Below are positions 7,553-16,176 of a stretch of 64,000 nt of DNA, piece by piece; position 1 is the stretch's first letter; each line of letters opens with the position of its first letter. The translations under genes and the position numbers were made by a program. The notes beneath the pieces were generated by a model. It was given only the letters and a program-made list of their open reading frames with translations, was not told the origin of the DNA and did not search any database. Source of the DNA: Fontivita pretiosa (GTDB taxonomy: Bacteria; Planctomycetota; Phycisphaerae; Tepidisphaerales; Tepidisphaeraceae); assembly GCF_050410795.1 (NCBI RefSeq), contig NZ_CP191258.1:5270001-5334000 (forward strand), given 5' to 3'.

Positions 7553-9091
7553 TCACCGCATCTTTGCCTCGTCGGCGTATTCGACCGTGTAGTTCGGCGA
7601 TTCCTTGGTGATCGTGATGTCGTGCGGATGGCTTTCGATCACCCCGGCGTTGCTCACGCGGCAGAAGCGCGACTCCCGCCGAAGCTGTTCGATGTTTCGC
7701 GTGCCGCAGTACCCCATCCCCGCCCGAAGCCCGCCGACGAGCTGATACACGAAATCTCCCAGAGGCCCCCGGTAAGGCACGCGCCCCTCGACGCCCTCAG
7801 GCACCAGCTTGCTGGAAGACCCGACATCCGCCTGCCCGTAGCGATCCTTGGAGCCTTGGATCATCGCGCCCATGCTACCCATGCCGCGGTAGGATTTATA
7901 GCGCCGTCCCTGATGGATAATCAGCTCGCCCGGAGATTCATCCAGCCCGGCGAACAGCGAGCCCATCATGACGGTATGGGCGCCGGCGGCGATGGCCTTG
8001 GTGATATCCCCGGAATGGCGAATCCCGCCGTCGGCGATGACTGGCACGCCCGCCGGATCCGCCACGCTCACCGCGTTCATGATCGCCGTGATCTGCGGAA
8101 CCCCCACTCCCGAGATCACCCGCGTCGTGCAGATCGCCCCGGGACCGATCCCCACCTTCACCGCGTCAACCCCGGCGTCGATCAGATCTTTGGCGCCTTC
8201 GGCGGTAGCCACGTTCCCGGCAATCACCTGGATCTTCCAGTTCTTTTTGATCTCTCGCACCGTCTCCAGAACGTTCTTGGAATGCCCGTGTGCCGTATCC
8301 ACCACCACCACGTCCACGTCCACACGGATCAGCGCTTCGACCCGTTCATAGTCGTGCACCCCCGTCGCCGCCCCCACCCGCAGGCGACCACGACGATCCT
8401 TGCATGCGTTGGGGAACTGATGCAACTTGTCGATGTCACGCATCGTGATCAGCCCCACCAGCCGATTCTGATTGTCGACCAGCAGCAGCTTTTCGACCTT
8501 GGCCTTGTAAAGAATGCGTTCGGCCTCGTCCAAGGTCGTATCCGGATGGGCCGTGACCAGATTCTCCTTGGTCATGACCTCGGCGACGGGGCGTGAATCG
8601 TCCTCCTGAAACTTCAAGTCGCGACGGGTCAGAATCCCCAGCAGCCGCGGCGGCTGGCCATCGTGTCGCGGCCTCTCGCCCGGGCCGGCAGTCCGCAACC
8701 CCGAACCGCCTTCGACAATCGGGATGCCACTGACGTTGTACTCGCGCATGATCCGCCGGCACTCTCCAATCGTCGCCGTCGGCGGCAAGGTGATCGGATC
8801 CACGATCACGCCGTTCTCCGAACGCTTGACCTTTTCCACCTCCCTGGCCTGGTTCTGCACCGACATGTTCTTGTGAATGATTCCGATGCCGCCTTCCTGA
8901 GCCAGCGCGATCGCCAGCGCCGACTCCGTCACCGTGTCCATCGGGGCGCTGACCAGCGGGATGTTCAATTCGATGGCCCGGGTCAGGCGAGTGCGCGTAT
9001 CAGCGTCGGAAGGAATGAAATCACTGCGCGCAGGAATCAACAGGACATCATCGAAGGTGATCGCGTCGTAGATGATCTTGGGGTGTTCCAT
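7553..9091 (-). CDS. guaB: Inosine-5'-monophosphate dehydrogenase
   Basis: 512 residues; oxidises IMP to XMP with NAD+, the first committed step of GMP synthesis, in the cytoplasm. The TIM barrel is split by a CBS pair (about 96-225). The catalytic loop GPGAICTTR places the active-site cysteine at Cys321; DTAHGHS (265-271) and [10 protein letters not shown] are also present. An unusual feature is a Gly/Arg/Pro-rich insertion of roughly 20 residues (about 128-149) in the first CBS domain. There is no SD before the ATG. A TTGACA/TAACAC promoter places the transcription start at or next to the start codon. Confidence 0.97.
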   Translation of the reverse strand: MEHPKIIYDAITFDDVLLIPARSDFIPSDADTRTRLTRAIELNIPLVSAPMDTVTESALAIALAQEGGIGIIHKNMSVQNQAREVEKVKRSENGVIVDPITLPPTATIGECRRIMREYNVSGIPIVEGGSGLRTAGPGERPRHDGQPPRLLGILTRRDLKFQEDDSRPVAEVMTKENLVTAHPDTTLDEAERILYKAKVEKLLLVDNQNRLVGLITMRDIDKLHQFPNACKDRRGRLRVGAATGVHDYERVEALIRVDVDVVVVDTAHGHSKNVLETVREIKKNWKIQVIAGNVATAEGAKDLIDAGVDAVKVGIGPGAICTTRVISGVGVPQITAIMNAVSVADPAGVPVIADGGIRHSGDITKAIAAGAHTVMMGSLFAGLDESPGELIIHQGRRYKSYRGMGSMGAMIQGSKDRYGQADVGSSSKLVPEGVEGRVPYRGPLGDFVYQLVGGLRAGMGYCGTRNIEQLRRESRFCRVSNAGVIESHPHDITITKESPNYTVEYADEAKMR

Positions 9092-9097
9092 GGGGTA

Positions 9098-9126
9098 GTG
9101 TTACACAGCCCCGACGGCACTGTCAA
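9098..9126 (-). promoter_or_regulatory. Putative sigma70-like promoter of guaB
   Basis: On the minus strand a perfect -35 TTGACA (9126-9121) is followed after 17 nt by TAACAC (9103-9098, a weak -10). The predicted start of transcription falls at about the ATG (9091), which would give a leaderless mRNA. Confidence 0.45.
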
Positions 9127-9229
9127 GATTCTTCGCCGCTCTGCCGGCTGCGGCTGATCGTCTCAATCCGATTCCTTCAACCCGTCGCCGCGAGTATCCT
9201 GATGGGTCCTATCGCATCGGAGGCCGGAC

Positions 9230-9550
9230 ATGAAATACCGGATCAGCGGGGCCCGGCACGACACCGGAGCCAGGGTAACCATCGAGCTGGAGGCCACCAG
9301 CCGCGCCGCCGCCGAACGGCAGGCCAATCAGGCGGGCATCGACGTCCTTCACATCGAACAGGTTCGCGAGCAGCCCCAGGCCGAGGCTCCTGAGGCTCAT
9401 CCTGCACACAGCACGCATCGCGGCGAGTTTCCCCCGGAGCACCACACCGGACGATGGATCGCCATAGGCATCCTCGTTCTGATCATCGTGCTTGTGGTGA
9501 TGTACTGGGATCGCCTGCGCAACTTGTTGCCAGCGACTGCCGCCTCTTAA
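9230..9550 (+). CDS. Small single-span membrane protein
   Basis: 106 residues. The N-terminal 45 residues (MKYRISGARHDTGARVTIEL... ERQANQAGIDVLHIEQV) resemble the small alpha/beta module found at the N-terminus of GspF-like and other bacterial membrane proteins. A His/Pro-rich linker follows, then one strong membrane span (about 76-92) and a short basic tail. The probable topology is N-in with a C-terminal anchor. No function can be assigned. It may be co-transcribed with the SRPBCC gene 190 bp downstream. Confidence 0.6.
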   Translation: MKYRISGARHDTGARVTIELEATSRAAAERQANQAGIDVLHIEQVREQPQAEAPEAHPAHSTHRGEFPPEHHTGRWIAIGILVLIIVLVVMYWDRLRNLLPATAAS

Positions 9551-9742
9551 GGCATCCGCCAGTCCCCGGCGTCTCAGCCAACGAGTCGCGTCCTGCAACT
9601 CTGGTCGGCGATTTGCTGGCCAAGTTCTGCCAACACGCCGCCCCTGGCGGTGGCTGTGTTCTGCGTCGCCGCGCCGCACCGGACCGACAGAATGCACGCG
9701 GGACAGCGACAGCCTGACCGCGTCCGATCAGGAGCAACAGAC

Positions 9743-10534
9743 ATGACCACGCTGAGTACCGAGCGTCCAACGACTGTCGCCGATTTGCTCGCACAGCCCG
9801 GGATCGAGCACGAACAACCGGACAAGTCGCGTCAGATCAATGTGTCCAACACGGAACGAATGTGGTCCATGATTGGCGGCAGCGCTGTGGCGTTGTTCGG
9901 CCTGGCACGCGGCAGGCTCAGCGGCCTGGCGCTGGCAGGGCTGGGAGGCATGTTGCTGTACCGCGGCTTCACCGGCTACTGCCCGCTCAACGCCGCCATC
10001 GGACGAAACTCCGCCGAGTCCCAGGGGCCAGCCGAACCCGAGCAGTATTTCACCCATGGCATCCACGTCGAGCACTGTGTCACCGTCAACCGCCCGGCCG
10101 AGGAGCTCTTTCAGTTCTGGCGAAATTTCGAGAACCTGCCGCGATTCATGCAGCACCTGGAATCGGTCAAGTGCCTGGATGCCAGCCGCTCGCAGTGGGT
10201 GGCCAGGGCGCCGGCAGGATTCACCGTGCAATGGGACGCGCAGATCATCAACGAGGAACCGAACACGCTGATTGCCTGGCGGTCGCTGGGCGCGACGGAT
10301 GTGGACAACGCCGGCTCGGTGCGCTTCGTCAGCGCGCCCGGTGATCGCGGCACCGAAGTGCACGTCGTGCTCGATTACATTCCGCCCGCCGGAAAGTTCG
10401 GCTCCCTCATCGCCAGCCTCTTCGGCAAGGCGCCCGAGCAACAGATTCGGCAGGACCTCCGCCGCTTCAAACAACTGATGGAGGCAGGCGAGATCCCCAC
10501 CACCCAGGGACAGCCGCGCGGCGCCTGTCGATGA
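9743..10534 (+). CDS. SRPBCC-domain protein with N-terminal DUF2892/YgaP-like membrane segment
   Basis: 263 residues. Residues about 40-88 form a short hydrophobic hairpin ending in LLYRGFTGYCPLNAAIG, typical of the YgaP-like inner-membrane DUF2892 domain. Residues about 108-250 are a polyketide cyclase/dehydrase-type START (SRPBCC) domain: HVEHCVTVNRPAEELFQFWRNFENLPRF. This fusion is common in proteobacteria and planctomycetes and is often near alcohol dehydrogenases, as here. The domain probably binds a hydrophobic ligand; no enzymatic activity is evident. The SD GGAGCAACAGAC precedes the ATG at 9743. The zinc alcohol dehydrogenase follows 57 bp later on the same strand. Confidence 0.82.
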   Translation: MTTLSTERPTTVADLLAQPGIEHEQPDKSRQINVSNTERMWSMIGGSAVALFGLARGRLSGLALAGLGGMLLYRGFTGYCPLNAAIGRNSAESQGPAEPEQYFTHGIHVEHCVTVNRPAEELFQFWRNFENLPRFMQHLESVKCLDASRSQWVARAPAGFTVQWDAQIINEEPNTLIAWRSLGATDVDNAGSVRFVSAPGDRGTEVHVVLDYIPPAGKFGSLIASLFGKAPEQQIRQDLRRFKQLMEAGEIPTTQGQPRGACR

Positions 10535-10591
10535 TGCCATCCGATTCATCAGCAGCTTCAACCCGCAAACCACCATTTCAAGGACGATCCC

Positions 10592-11770
10592 ATGAAAGCC
10601 GTCACCTGGTGTGGAAAGAACAGCGTCAGGGTCGAGAACGTCGCCGATCCAAAGATCACCAACCCCCGCGACGCGATCATCAGGATCAGCTCCACGTGCA
10701 TCTGCGGCTCCGACCTTCATCTGTACGACGGATACATCCCGACCATGCGGCGAGGCGACATCCTCGGCCACGAATTCATGGGCGAAGTCGTTGAAGTAGG
10801 CCCAGGCGTGGATCGCTCGAAGATCAACGTCGGCGACCGCGTCGTGGTCCCTTTCACCATCGCCTGCGGAAACTGCTGGTACTGCAAGCACGAGCTGTGG
10901 AGCTGCTGCGACAACACCAATCCCAACGCCTGGATGGCTGAAAAGGTCATGGGCTTCAGCCCTTCGGGGATCTTCGGCTACAGCCACCTGACCGGCGGCT
11001 ACGCTGGCGGGCAGGCGCAGTACGCGCGCGTGCCCTTCGCCGACGTCGGGCCAATCAAAGTCCCGCCCGAACTGCCCGACGAAAAGGCCATCTTCCTCTC
11101 CGACATTTTGCCCACCGGCTACATGGCGGCGGAAAACTGCAACATCCACGGCGGGGACGTGATCGCGGTCTGGGGCTGTGGCCCGGTCGGACAGTTCGCG
11201 ATCCGCTGCTGTTTCCTGCTGGGCGCCGAAAGAGTGATCGCTATCGACTCTGTCCCCGAGCGCCTGCGCATGGCCGAGCAGGCCGGCGCGATCACCATCA
11301 ACATGGATGATGAGTACATCTACGAAAAACTGCTGAACCTGACCGGCGGACGCGGGCCGGATGCCTGCATCGAGGCCGTCGGCTCCGAAGCCCATGGTGC
11401 CACACTCGACGCCTGGTACGACGCCCTGGCCGTCAAGACCTTCATGGTCAGCGACAAGGCTCACGCGCTGCGGCAGTGCATCAACTGCTGCCGCAAGGGC
11501 GGCACCGTTTCAGTCCCGGGCGTGTATGCAGGCATCATCGACAAGTTCCCCATGGGGCCGTTCATGAACAAGTCGCTGACGATGCGCAGCGGACAGACCC
11601 ATGTCATGCGCTATCTGCGCCCCCTGCTGGAGCGAATCCTCGCCGGCCAGATCGACCCCAGCTTCGTCATCACGCATACCTTGCCGCTGGATCAGGCCCC
11701 GCACGCCTACGCGATCTTCAAGCACAAGCGAGATGGATGCATCAAGGTCGTGCTCAAGCCACACGCCTGA
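10592..11770 (+). CDS. Zinc-dependent alcohol dehydrogenase (threonine/formaldehyde dehydrogenase-like)
   Basis: 392 residues of the medium-chain dehydrogenase family. Catalytic zinc ligands: Cys38 ([10 protein letters not shown]) and GHE (His60, Glu61). Structural zinc is held by Cys92, Cys95, Cys98 and Cys106 (ACGNCWYC...SCC). The NAD(P)-binding loop is WGCGPVGQF (195-200). The length and the loop around 110-140 resemble glutathione-independent formaldehyde dehydrogenase/FDH-like members, but the substrate is uncertain. It is cytoplasmic. An AGGA sequence precedes the ATG. It probably forms an operon with the upstream SRPBCC/DUF2892 protein, a pairing seen elsewhere in bacteria. Confidence 0.9.
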   Translation: MKAVTWCGKNSVRVENVADPKITNPRDAIIRISSTCICGSDLHLYDGYIPTMRRGDILGHEFMGEVVEVGPGVDRSKINVGDRVVVPFTIACGNCWYCKHELWSCCDNTNPNAWMAEKVMGFSPSGIFGYSHLTGGYAGGQAQYARVPFADVGPIKVPPELPDEKAIFLSDILPTGYMAAENCNIHGGDVIAVWGCGPVGQFAIRCCFLLGAERVIAIDSVPERLRMAEQAGAITINMDDEYIYEKLLNLTGGRGPDACIEAVGSEAHGATLDAWYDALAVKTFMVSDKAHALRQCINCCRKGGTVSVPGVYAGIIDKFPMGPFMNKSLTMRSGQTHVMRYLRPLLERILAGQIDPSFVITHTLPLDQAPHAYAIFKHKRDGCIKVVLKPHA

Positions 11771-11827
11771 GCACGTCGGATGCAGGCACAGGCCCTCAAC
11801 AGGCAGCGTCCGCGACTGCGCGGTTGG

Positions 11828-12979
11828 CTACATCACAGCGGCCAGAAGCTCGCTGAGCACGCGTCGGGCATCAAAATGCTCCTCGGCGATGCGGCGCGCG
11901 GCACGAGCATGAGCATCATAATCGGCGGCGATGGCATTCAGCGCGTCGGCCGCTTGCTCGATCGACGTGAACGAAAAGACTCCCTGCCCCGTCGGCAGCC
12001 ACCGCTCAAAGCCGCTGTCCTGATAGACGGTCGGGCGGGCGCTGGCCAGGTAGCAGGCGCCGCGGTCGCTGAACCATCCGCTCGGGATGCCGCTGTAAAT
12101 CCCCTTGACCACCGTGAACTCCCCCGCCGACGACTGCACGAATCGTCGAAACGCCTGGCAGTCGGCGCTGGCGGCCTCTGGATCGATGATCTTCCACCCG
12201 TGGTCGATGAACCGTTTTTCGATGTCCTGGGGCATGCCTTTGATGGCGAGGGTCATATCCCAACTCACCCGCCGCGGCAGCTCGATCATCGCCAGCAGCG
12301 ACTCGCTCTTGCTGCTGAGGTAGGTTCGCCCGGCCAGCTCGACGTGTCGCCCGCTGGCGTGCTCCCACTTGCCGATCGTCGTGAACGCGCGCGAGCTGTT
12401 CGGCACGACTGGCCAATGGTCCAGCGCCACCGGCTGATTCGTCGGGATCCACCGCAGGCCATGCGCCGGCAGCGGACAGTGCGCCGAGCCGATCAGCCGC
12501 CCGAACGTCGCGACGGCGTCGAAGCTGCGATAGTAGTCCAGCAGCACCGCGTTGTGCGCGAGCTTGAGCTGCGTGAAGACCGGATCGGTGTCGATGACGG
12601 CCGTTCGCCTGGGCCGCGGGCGCTGTGGCCGCAGCGGCGTCACACCACTGACGCACAACAGCAGATCAGCCTCCCGCAGCGCATCATGCAGCTCATCGCG
12701 CGTCGCGCCGTAGTATCGGTCTTCAAATTCCGAGTAGTAACACCAGCGCGCCCGCACGCCAAAGTCGGCGAAGCTGCGCCGCAGATACTCCCGCCCGTAG
12801 GTGCTGTCCGGCTCGCAGCTCTGCTTGAGCGGGTTGTACGGCATCGCCCAGTCGCCGCTGTCCTCAAGGAAGAAAACCTCATGCCCCAGCGATTCCAGTC
12901 CCAGGATGTAATTGAGGTGATGCCAGGTCATGCCCCCCAGCGGATAGCCGACGATGTAGCCGCCCAGCACGATCTTCAT
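11828..12979 (-). CDS. Glycosyltransferase-like protein (downstream member of a paralogous pair)
   Basis: 383 residues with a GT-B-like architecture. The N-terminal glycine-rich start (GGYIVGYPLGGMTWHHLNYI) is followed by ALREADLLLCVSG and IDTDPVF. The C-terminal donor-type region reads SGWFSDRGACYLASARPTVYQDSGFE, with a glycogen-synthase-like arrangement. It is clearly homologous to the adjacent gene at 12976-14220: the same YPLGG start and the same SGWFS..ACYLA.RP.V motif. Its ATG overlaps the upstream stop (ATGA), implying translational coupling. Donor and acceptor are unknown. It is probably involved in cell-envelope or exopolysaccharide glycosylation. Confidence 0.72.
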   Translation of the reverse strand: MKIVLGGYIVGYPLGGMTWHHLNYILGLESLGHEVFFLEDSGDWAMPYNPLKQSCEPDSTYGREYLRRSFADFGVRARWCYYSEFEDRYYGATRDELHDALREADLLLCVSGVTPLRPQRPRPRRTAVIDTDPVFTQLKLAHNAVLLDYYRSFDAVATFGRLIGSAHCPLPAHGLRWIPTNQPVALDHWPVVPNSSRAFTTIGKWEHASGRHVELAGRTYLSSKSESLLAMIELPRRVSWDMTLAIKGMPQDIEKRFIDHGWKIIDPEAASADCQAFRRFVQSSAGEFTVVKGIYSGIPSGWFSDRGACYLASARPTVYQDSGFERWLPTGQGVFSFTSIEQAADALNAIAADYDAHARAARRIAEEHFDARRVLSELLAAVM

Positions 12980-14220
12980 TGCCCGCCCTGCTGAAAGTCC
13001 GGCTGCTGGTTGGCCGTCGGCGGCGGTGACGGGGGGCAGAAGATCTGGTCGATCATCTTCGTGAGCACGCGTTGCGGCGTGAGGTATTCTCGCGCGATCT
13101 CATATGCGGCGGCCCGATGCTTTTCGGGATGCGCCACGACCTCGTGGATCGCGTCGGCCGCCTGCTGCTTGGTCTCAAACGCGATCACCCCCTCGCCGCT
13201 GGGGATGAACCGGCTCCAGCCGGTCTCCTGGACCACCGCCGGCCTGCCCGCTGCCAGATAACAGGCCGTGCGGCAACTGAACCATCCGCTGCGCGTCGCC
13301 ACATACACGTTCTTGGCGATCGACCACTCCGCCAGGCTCTGCTCGATGAACTTGGCGTAGCTGTGAGGCGTGAGGCTCATGGGCCGCGCGTCCAGCCATC
13401 GCCACCCGTCGGCCTTGATCCGTTCGGCATCCTGATGATATCCCCCTACCGCCAGCACCAGTGGCACCTTCACGTGTTTCGGCAGATCATGGAACTTCTC
13501 GTATTCCGGCGCCTTGGCGCCGTACTCCACCCCCTTGTATACCAGCGGCCCGCCGAAATAGCTCCAGCTCATCACCGTGGTAAAGGCAGCATCCTTCGGC
13601 GGCGGGGTGTTGCGAATCTTCTCCCACTGCGGCAGCGTCACCACGCAGCGGGTCGGAATCCAGTTGATCCCCATCCGCGGAATGATGCAGTCAGGACCGT
13701 GGATGTTCTCGGCATACGTAAAGTGCCGGTCGTGGCTGCGAACCTGGTTGATCCAGCGGTCAACATGGTGCGACCAGGCCGGACGCTCATGCATGACGAT
13801 CTGGTTGTACCCTGGATCGGTATCGAGGAAGACCTTGATGCAGTTGGGGTTCAGCTCGTCGGGGAAAAAGCAGGCCCCGGAGACGTTGAGGAACACGTCG
13901 GCCGTGCGCGCGACCTCATCGAACTGCCGGCGCGTCATGCCGTAGCTGGTTTCGTGAAGCAGCAGGTAATGCCATCGGTCGGCCAGTTGCGGAGCGTACG
14001 TCTGGAAGAAATCGCGAATGACGCGGACGCTGTGGTCCGGCGTATCGACCGGATAACCCTTGAGCGGATCCAGCGGCCAGACCCACGTGTCTTCATGGTA
14101 GTAGACCTCGTGGCCCAGCTCGTGCAGCCCCAGGACATAGTGGAAGTAATCCCACGCCACGCCACCGAGCGGATACTGCCCCACCATCCCGCCGACGATG
14201 ATGCGAAGTTTGTTCCCCAC
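12976..14220 (-). CDS. Glycosyltransferase-like protein (upstream member of the pair)
   Basis: 414 residues from a GTG at 14220, placed 8 nt after the ilvE stop; the frame runs further upstream but only inside ilvE. N-terminal GGMVGQYPLGGVAWDYFHYVL and C-terminal SGWFSCRTACYLAAGRPAVVQETGW match the neighbour at 11828-12979, so the two arose by tandem duplication or are subunits of one activity. The fold looks like GT-B (Rossmann-type halves; ADVFLNVSG, FLDTDPGY). The C-terminal tail is Pro/Gln-rich and dispensable-looking. It overlaps the next gene by 4 bases. It lies in a probable ilvE-GT-GT transcription unit, which does not explain its substrate. Confidence 0.72.
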   Translation of the reverse strand: MGNKLRIIVGGMVGQYPLGGVAWDYFHYVLGLHELGHEVYYHEDTWVWPLDPLKGYPVDTPDHSVRVIRDFFQTYAPQLADRWHYLLLHETSYGMTRRQFDEVARTADVFLNVSGACFFPDELNPNCIKVFLDTDPGYNQIVMHERPAWSHHVDRWINQVRSHDRHFTYAENIHGPDCIIPRMGINWIPTRCVVTLPQWEKIRNTPPPKDAAFTTVMSWSYFGGPLVYKGVEYGAKAPEYEKFHDLPKHVKVPLVLAVGGYHQDAERIKADGWRWLDARPMSLTPHSYAKFIEQSLAEWSIAKNVYVATRSGWFSCRTACYLAAGRPAVVQETGWSRFIPSGEGVIAFETKQQAADAIHEVVAHPEKHRAAAYEIAREYLTPQRVLTKMIDQIFCPPSPPPTANQQPDFQQGGQ

Positions 14221-14228
14221 AGCTCTGC

Positions 14229-15143
14229 TCAAGCGCTTCTGACGTGCTTGTGGAATGCATCCATGATACGGCGAGTGACGGGCCCCACCTGTCCGGTGCC
14301 GATCGTCCGCCCGTCGATCTTGGTCACAGGCACGACCTCGGCGGCCGAACCGGTCAGGAAGCACTCGTCGGCGATGTACAGGTCATGCCGTTGAAGCGTC
14401 CTTTCCACGCACGGGATGCCCTGTTTTCGGCACAATTCCAGCACGACCTTGCGGGTGATGCCTTCGAGGATTCCGTCGGCGGTGCCCGGCGTCTGCACCT
14501 GCCCGCCGCGAACGATGAAGATGTTGTCGCCCGTGCACTCGGCCACGTTGCCCTGGTGGTTGAGCATGATCGCCTCCGGCACCCCCGCGTCGATCGCCTC
14601 GATCTTGGCCAGGATGTTGTTCAGGTAGTTCATGCTCTTGATCCGCGGCGAGAGGGCGTTGGGATGATTGCGGATCACCGAGGCGGTGATGATCGCCATC
14701 CCCTTCTCGTACATCTCGCGCGGATACATCGTGATCGTATCGGCGATGATGAACACGCTTGGGCGGGCGCAGTTGGCGGGGCTGATCCCCAGGTACCCCA
14801 CGCCACGCGTCACGCACGCGCGAATGTAGCAGTCGACAAAGCCATTGACCTTCACGGTCTGCTCCATCGCGGCGCGAAACTCCTCACGCGAGATGGGGAT
14901 CGTCAGGCGAATCGCCTTGGCCGAGGCCCACAGCCGGTCCAGGTGCGCCTCGCACTCGAAGATTCGTCCGCCGTACACGCGGATGCCCTCGAAAACGCCG
15001 TCACCGTAGAGCAGTCCGTGGTCATAAACGCTGATCCTGGCGTCGGCCTTATCGACGAGTTGTCCGTCGATCCAGATCTTGAGCATGCGCTGCGGCTGCT
15101 CGGCCGCGGCGGTCTTCTTGTCGGGCGCCTGCGCGGTGGTCAT
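14229..15143 (-). CDS. ilvE: Branched-chain amino acid aminotransferase
   Basis: 304 residues, class IV PLP-dependent aminotransferase. The PLP lysine is Lys169 (RIKSMNYLNN); other class IV signatures are VYDHGLLYGDGVFEGIR (39-55), with the typical Gly/Phe/Glu start of the active site, and NVAECTGDNIF with Glu202. It transfers the amino group between glutamate and the keto acids of Leu/Ile/Val. The ATG at 15143 follows a good SD (GGGAG). It has an N-terminal Ala/Gln-rich extension of about 19 residues before MLKIWIDG, which is where most homologues start. Two glycosyltransferase-like genes follow 8 nt downstream. Confidence 0.94.
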   Translation of the reverse strand: MTTAQAPDKKTAAAEQPQRMLKIWIDGQLVDKADARISVYDHGLLYGDGVFEGIRVYGGRIFECEAHLDRLWASAKAIRLTIPISREEFRAAMEQTVKVNGFVDCYIRACVTRGVGYLGISPANCARPSVFIIADTITMYPREMYEKGMAIITASVIRNHPNALSPRIKSMNYLNNILAKIEAIDAGVPEAIMLNHQGNVAECTGDNIFIVRGGQVQTPGTADGILEGITRKVVLELCRKQGIPCVERTLQRHDLYIADECFLTGSAAEVVPVTKIDGRTIGTGQVGPVTRRIMDAFHKHVRSA

Positions 15144-15279
15144 GTTCAAACTCCCTGGATGCAAATAAGCAGCCACAGACCCACAGAGGCTGGAAACTCG
15201 CCCGGATGGATGACCCTGACACATCCATTTGCGGATCAGGCGGCTGATCGCCTGCTCTGTGGAGCCGCGTGGCTGAAGT

Positions 15280-16020
15280 TCAATCCGCTGCTGCGAGCCG
15301 GCCGTCTTTCAATACCAGTATTCTATCCGCCTGCCGGGCGATCGTGCGATCGTGCGTCACCATCACGATCGTCTGGTTCCTGTTTCGGTGCAGATCCTCC
15401 AGCACTTTCATGATCTGCCTGCCGGTTTCGGCATCGAGATTACCGGTCGGCTCGTCAGCGAACAACACCCGCGGGCGGTTCATCAGCGCCCGCGCGATCG
15501 CCACACGCTGCCTTTCCCCGCCGCTGAGCTGGCTGGGACGATGTTTCAGCCGATGCCCCATGCCAAGCTGTTCCAGCACTTCGATCGCCCGCTGTCGCAA
15601 CGCCAGCCGGTTGCGGCGAAACGCCAGCCACGAGTGCTCCACCATCGCCGCCAGAAGCGTGTTCTCCAGAACGTTCAGCTCCGGCAGCAGATGGTAGAAC
15701 TGAAAGACGAAGCCGAACTGCGTGTTGCGGAGCTGGCTCTTGGCGGTGGAGCTGAGCGTGGCGATATCCTGATCATCATAAAGGATGCTGCCGGCGTCGG
15801 GCTCGTCCAGCGCCCCGAGCAGGTGCAGCAGTGTGCTCTTTCCGGAGCCGGAGCGGCCCTCGATGGCCACGAACTCGCCGCTGCGCACCGCAAGGTCCAC
15901 GCCCTTGAGCACGCGCACCTCGCTTTCGCCCATGCGGAACGTCTTTTTCACGCCCACGGCGCGCAGAATCGTCGCGTCGCTGCGAATCGCCTGCGAGGGT
16001 TGTGCTGCAAGTTGCGACAT
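15280..16020 (-). CDS. lolD: Lipoprotein-releasing ABC transporter ATP-binding protein
   Basis: 246 residues. A complete ABC ATPase: Walker [10 protein letters not shown] (55-63), Q-loop [17 protein letters not shown], signature [10 protein letters not shown] (165-174), Walker [13 protein letters not shown] (185-196) and the H-loop in VMVTHD. The sequence around [10 protein letters not shown] and the adjacent FtsX-type permease identify a LolD/MacB-class exporter. LolD powers extraction of lipoproteins from the inner membrane for transfer to the outer membrane. The start is uncertain: ATG at 16020 (chosen) or ATG at 16047; neither has an SD. It lies 156 bp downstream of the permease gene, with palindromic repeats between. 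Confidence 0.88.
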   Translation of the reverse strand: MSQLAAQPSQAIRSDATILRAVGVKKTFRMGESEVRVLKGVDLAVRSGEFVAIEGRSGSGKSTLLHLLGALDEPDAGSILYDDQDIATLSSTAKSQLRNTQFGFVFQFYHLLPELNVLENTLLAAMVEHSWLAFRRNRLALRQRAIEVLEQLGMGHRLKHRPSQLSGGERQRVAIARALMNRPRVLFADEPTGNLDAETGRQIMKVLEDLHRNRNQTIVMVTHDRTIARQADRILVLKDGRLAAAD

Positions 16021-16070
16021 CGATTCAATTGAACCACGGACGAGCATTGATGGACACAGATATGCAGGTC

Positions 16071-16120
16071 CCGTCGCGGGCGTCGCGCCCGTGCCGCCCG
16101 CCCCGGCACGAACGCGACGG
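16071..16120. repeat. Compound GC-rich palindromes between lolC and lolD
   Basis: Nested inverted repeats: CGGGCG-TCG-CGCCCG (16077-16091), CGTGCCG...CGGCACG (16090-16110) and an outer CCGTCGC...GCGACGG (16071-16120). This resembles the scattered cacgggc/gcccgtg palindromes at 17944, 22712 and 26079. It could fold into a stable RNA structure in the intercistronic region. Confidence 0.6.
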
Positions 16121-16176
16121 TCGTGAGAGGCAAGCAGAACACCTGAGCTTATCCGTGTTCATCCGAGGTTCCCATT

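Noticed and set aside
9092..9229. Purine riboswitch upstream of guaB
   Set aside because: No conserved purine-aptamer pattern, and the promoter leaves no leader for one.
15144..15279. Weak inverted repeat (ccacagag/ctctgtgg) between ilvE and lolD as terminator
   Set aside because: The arms are about 70 nt apart and no T-tract follows.
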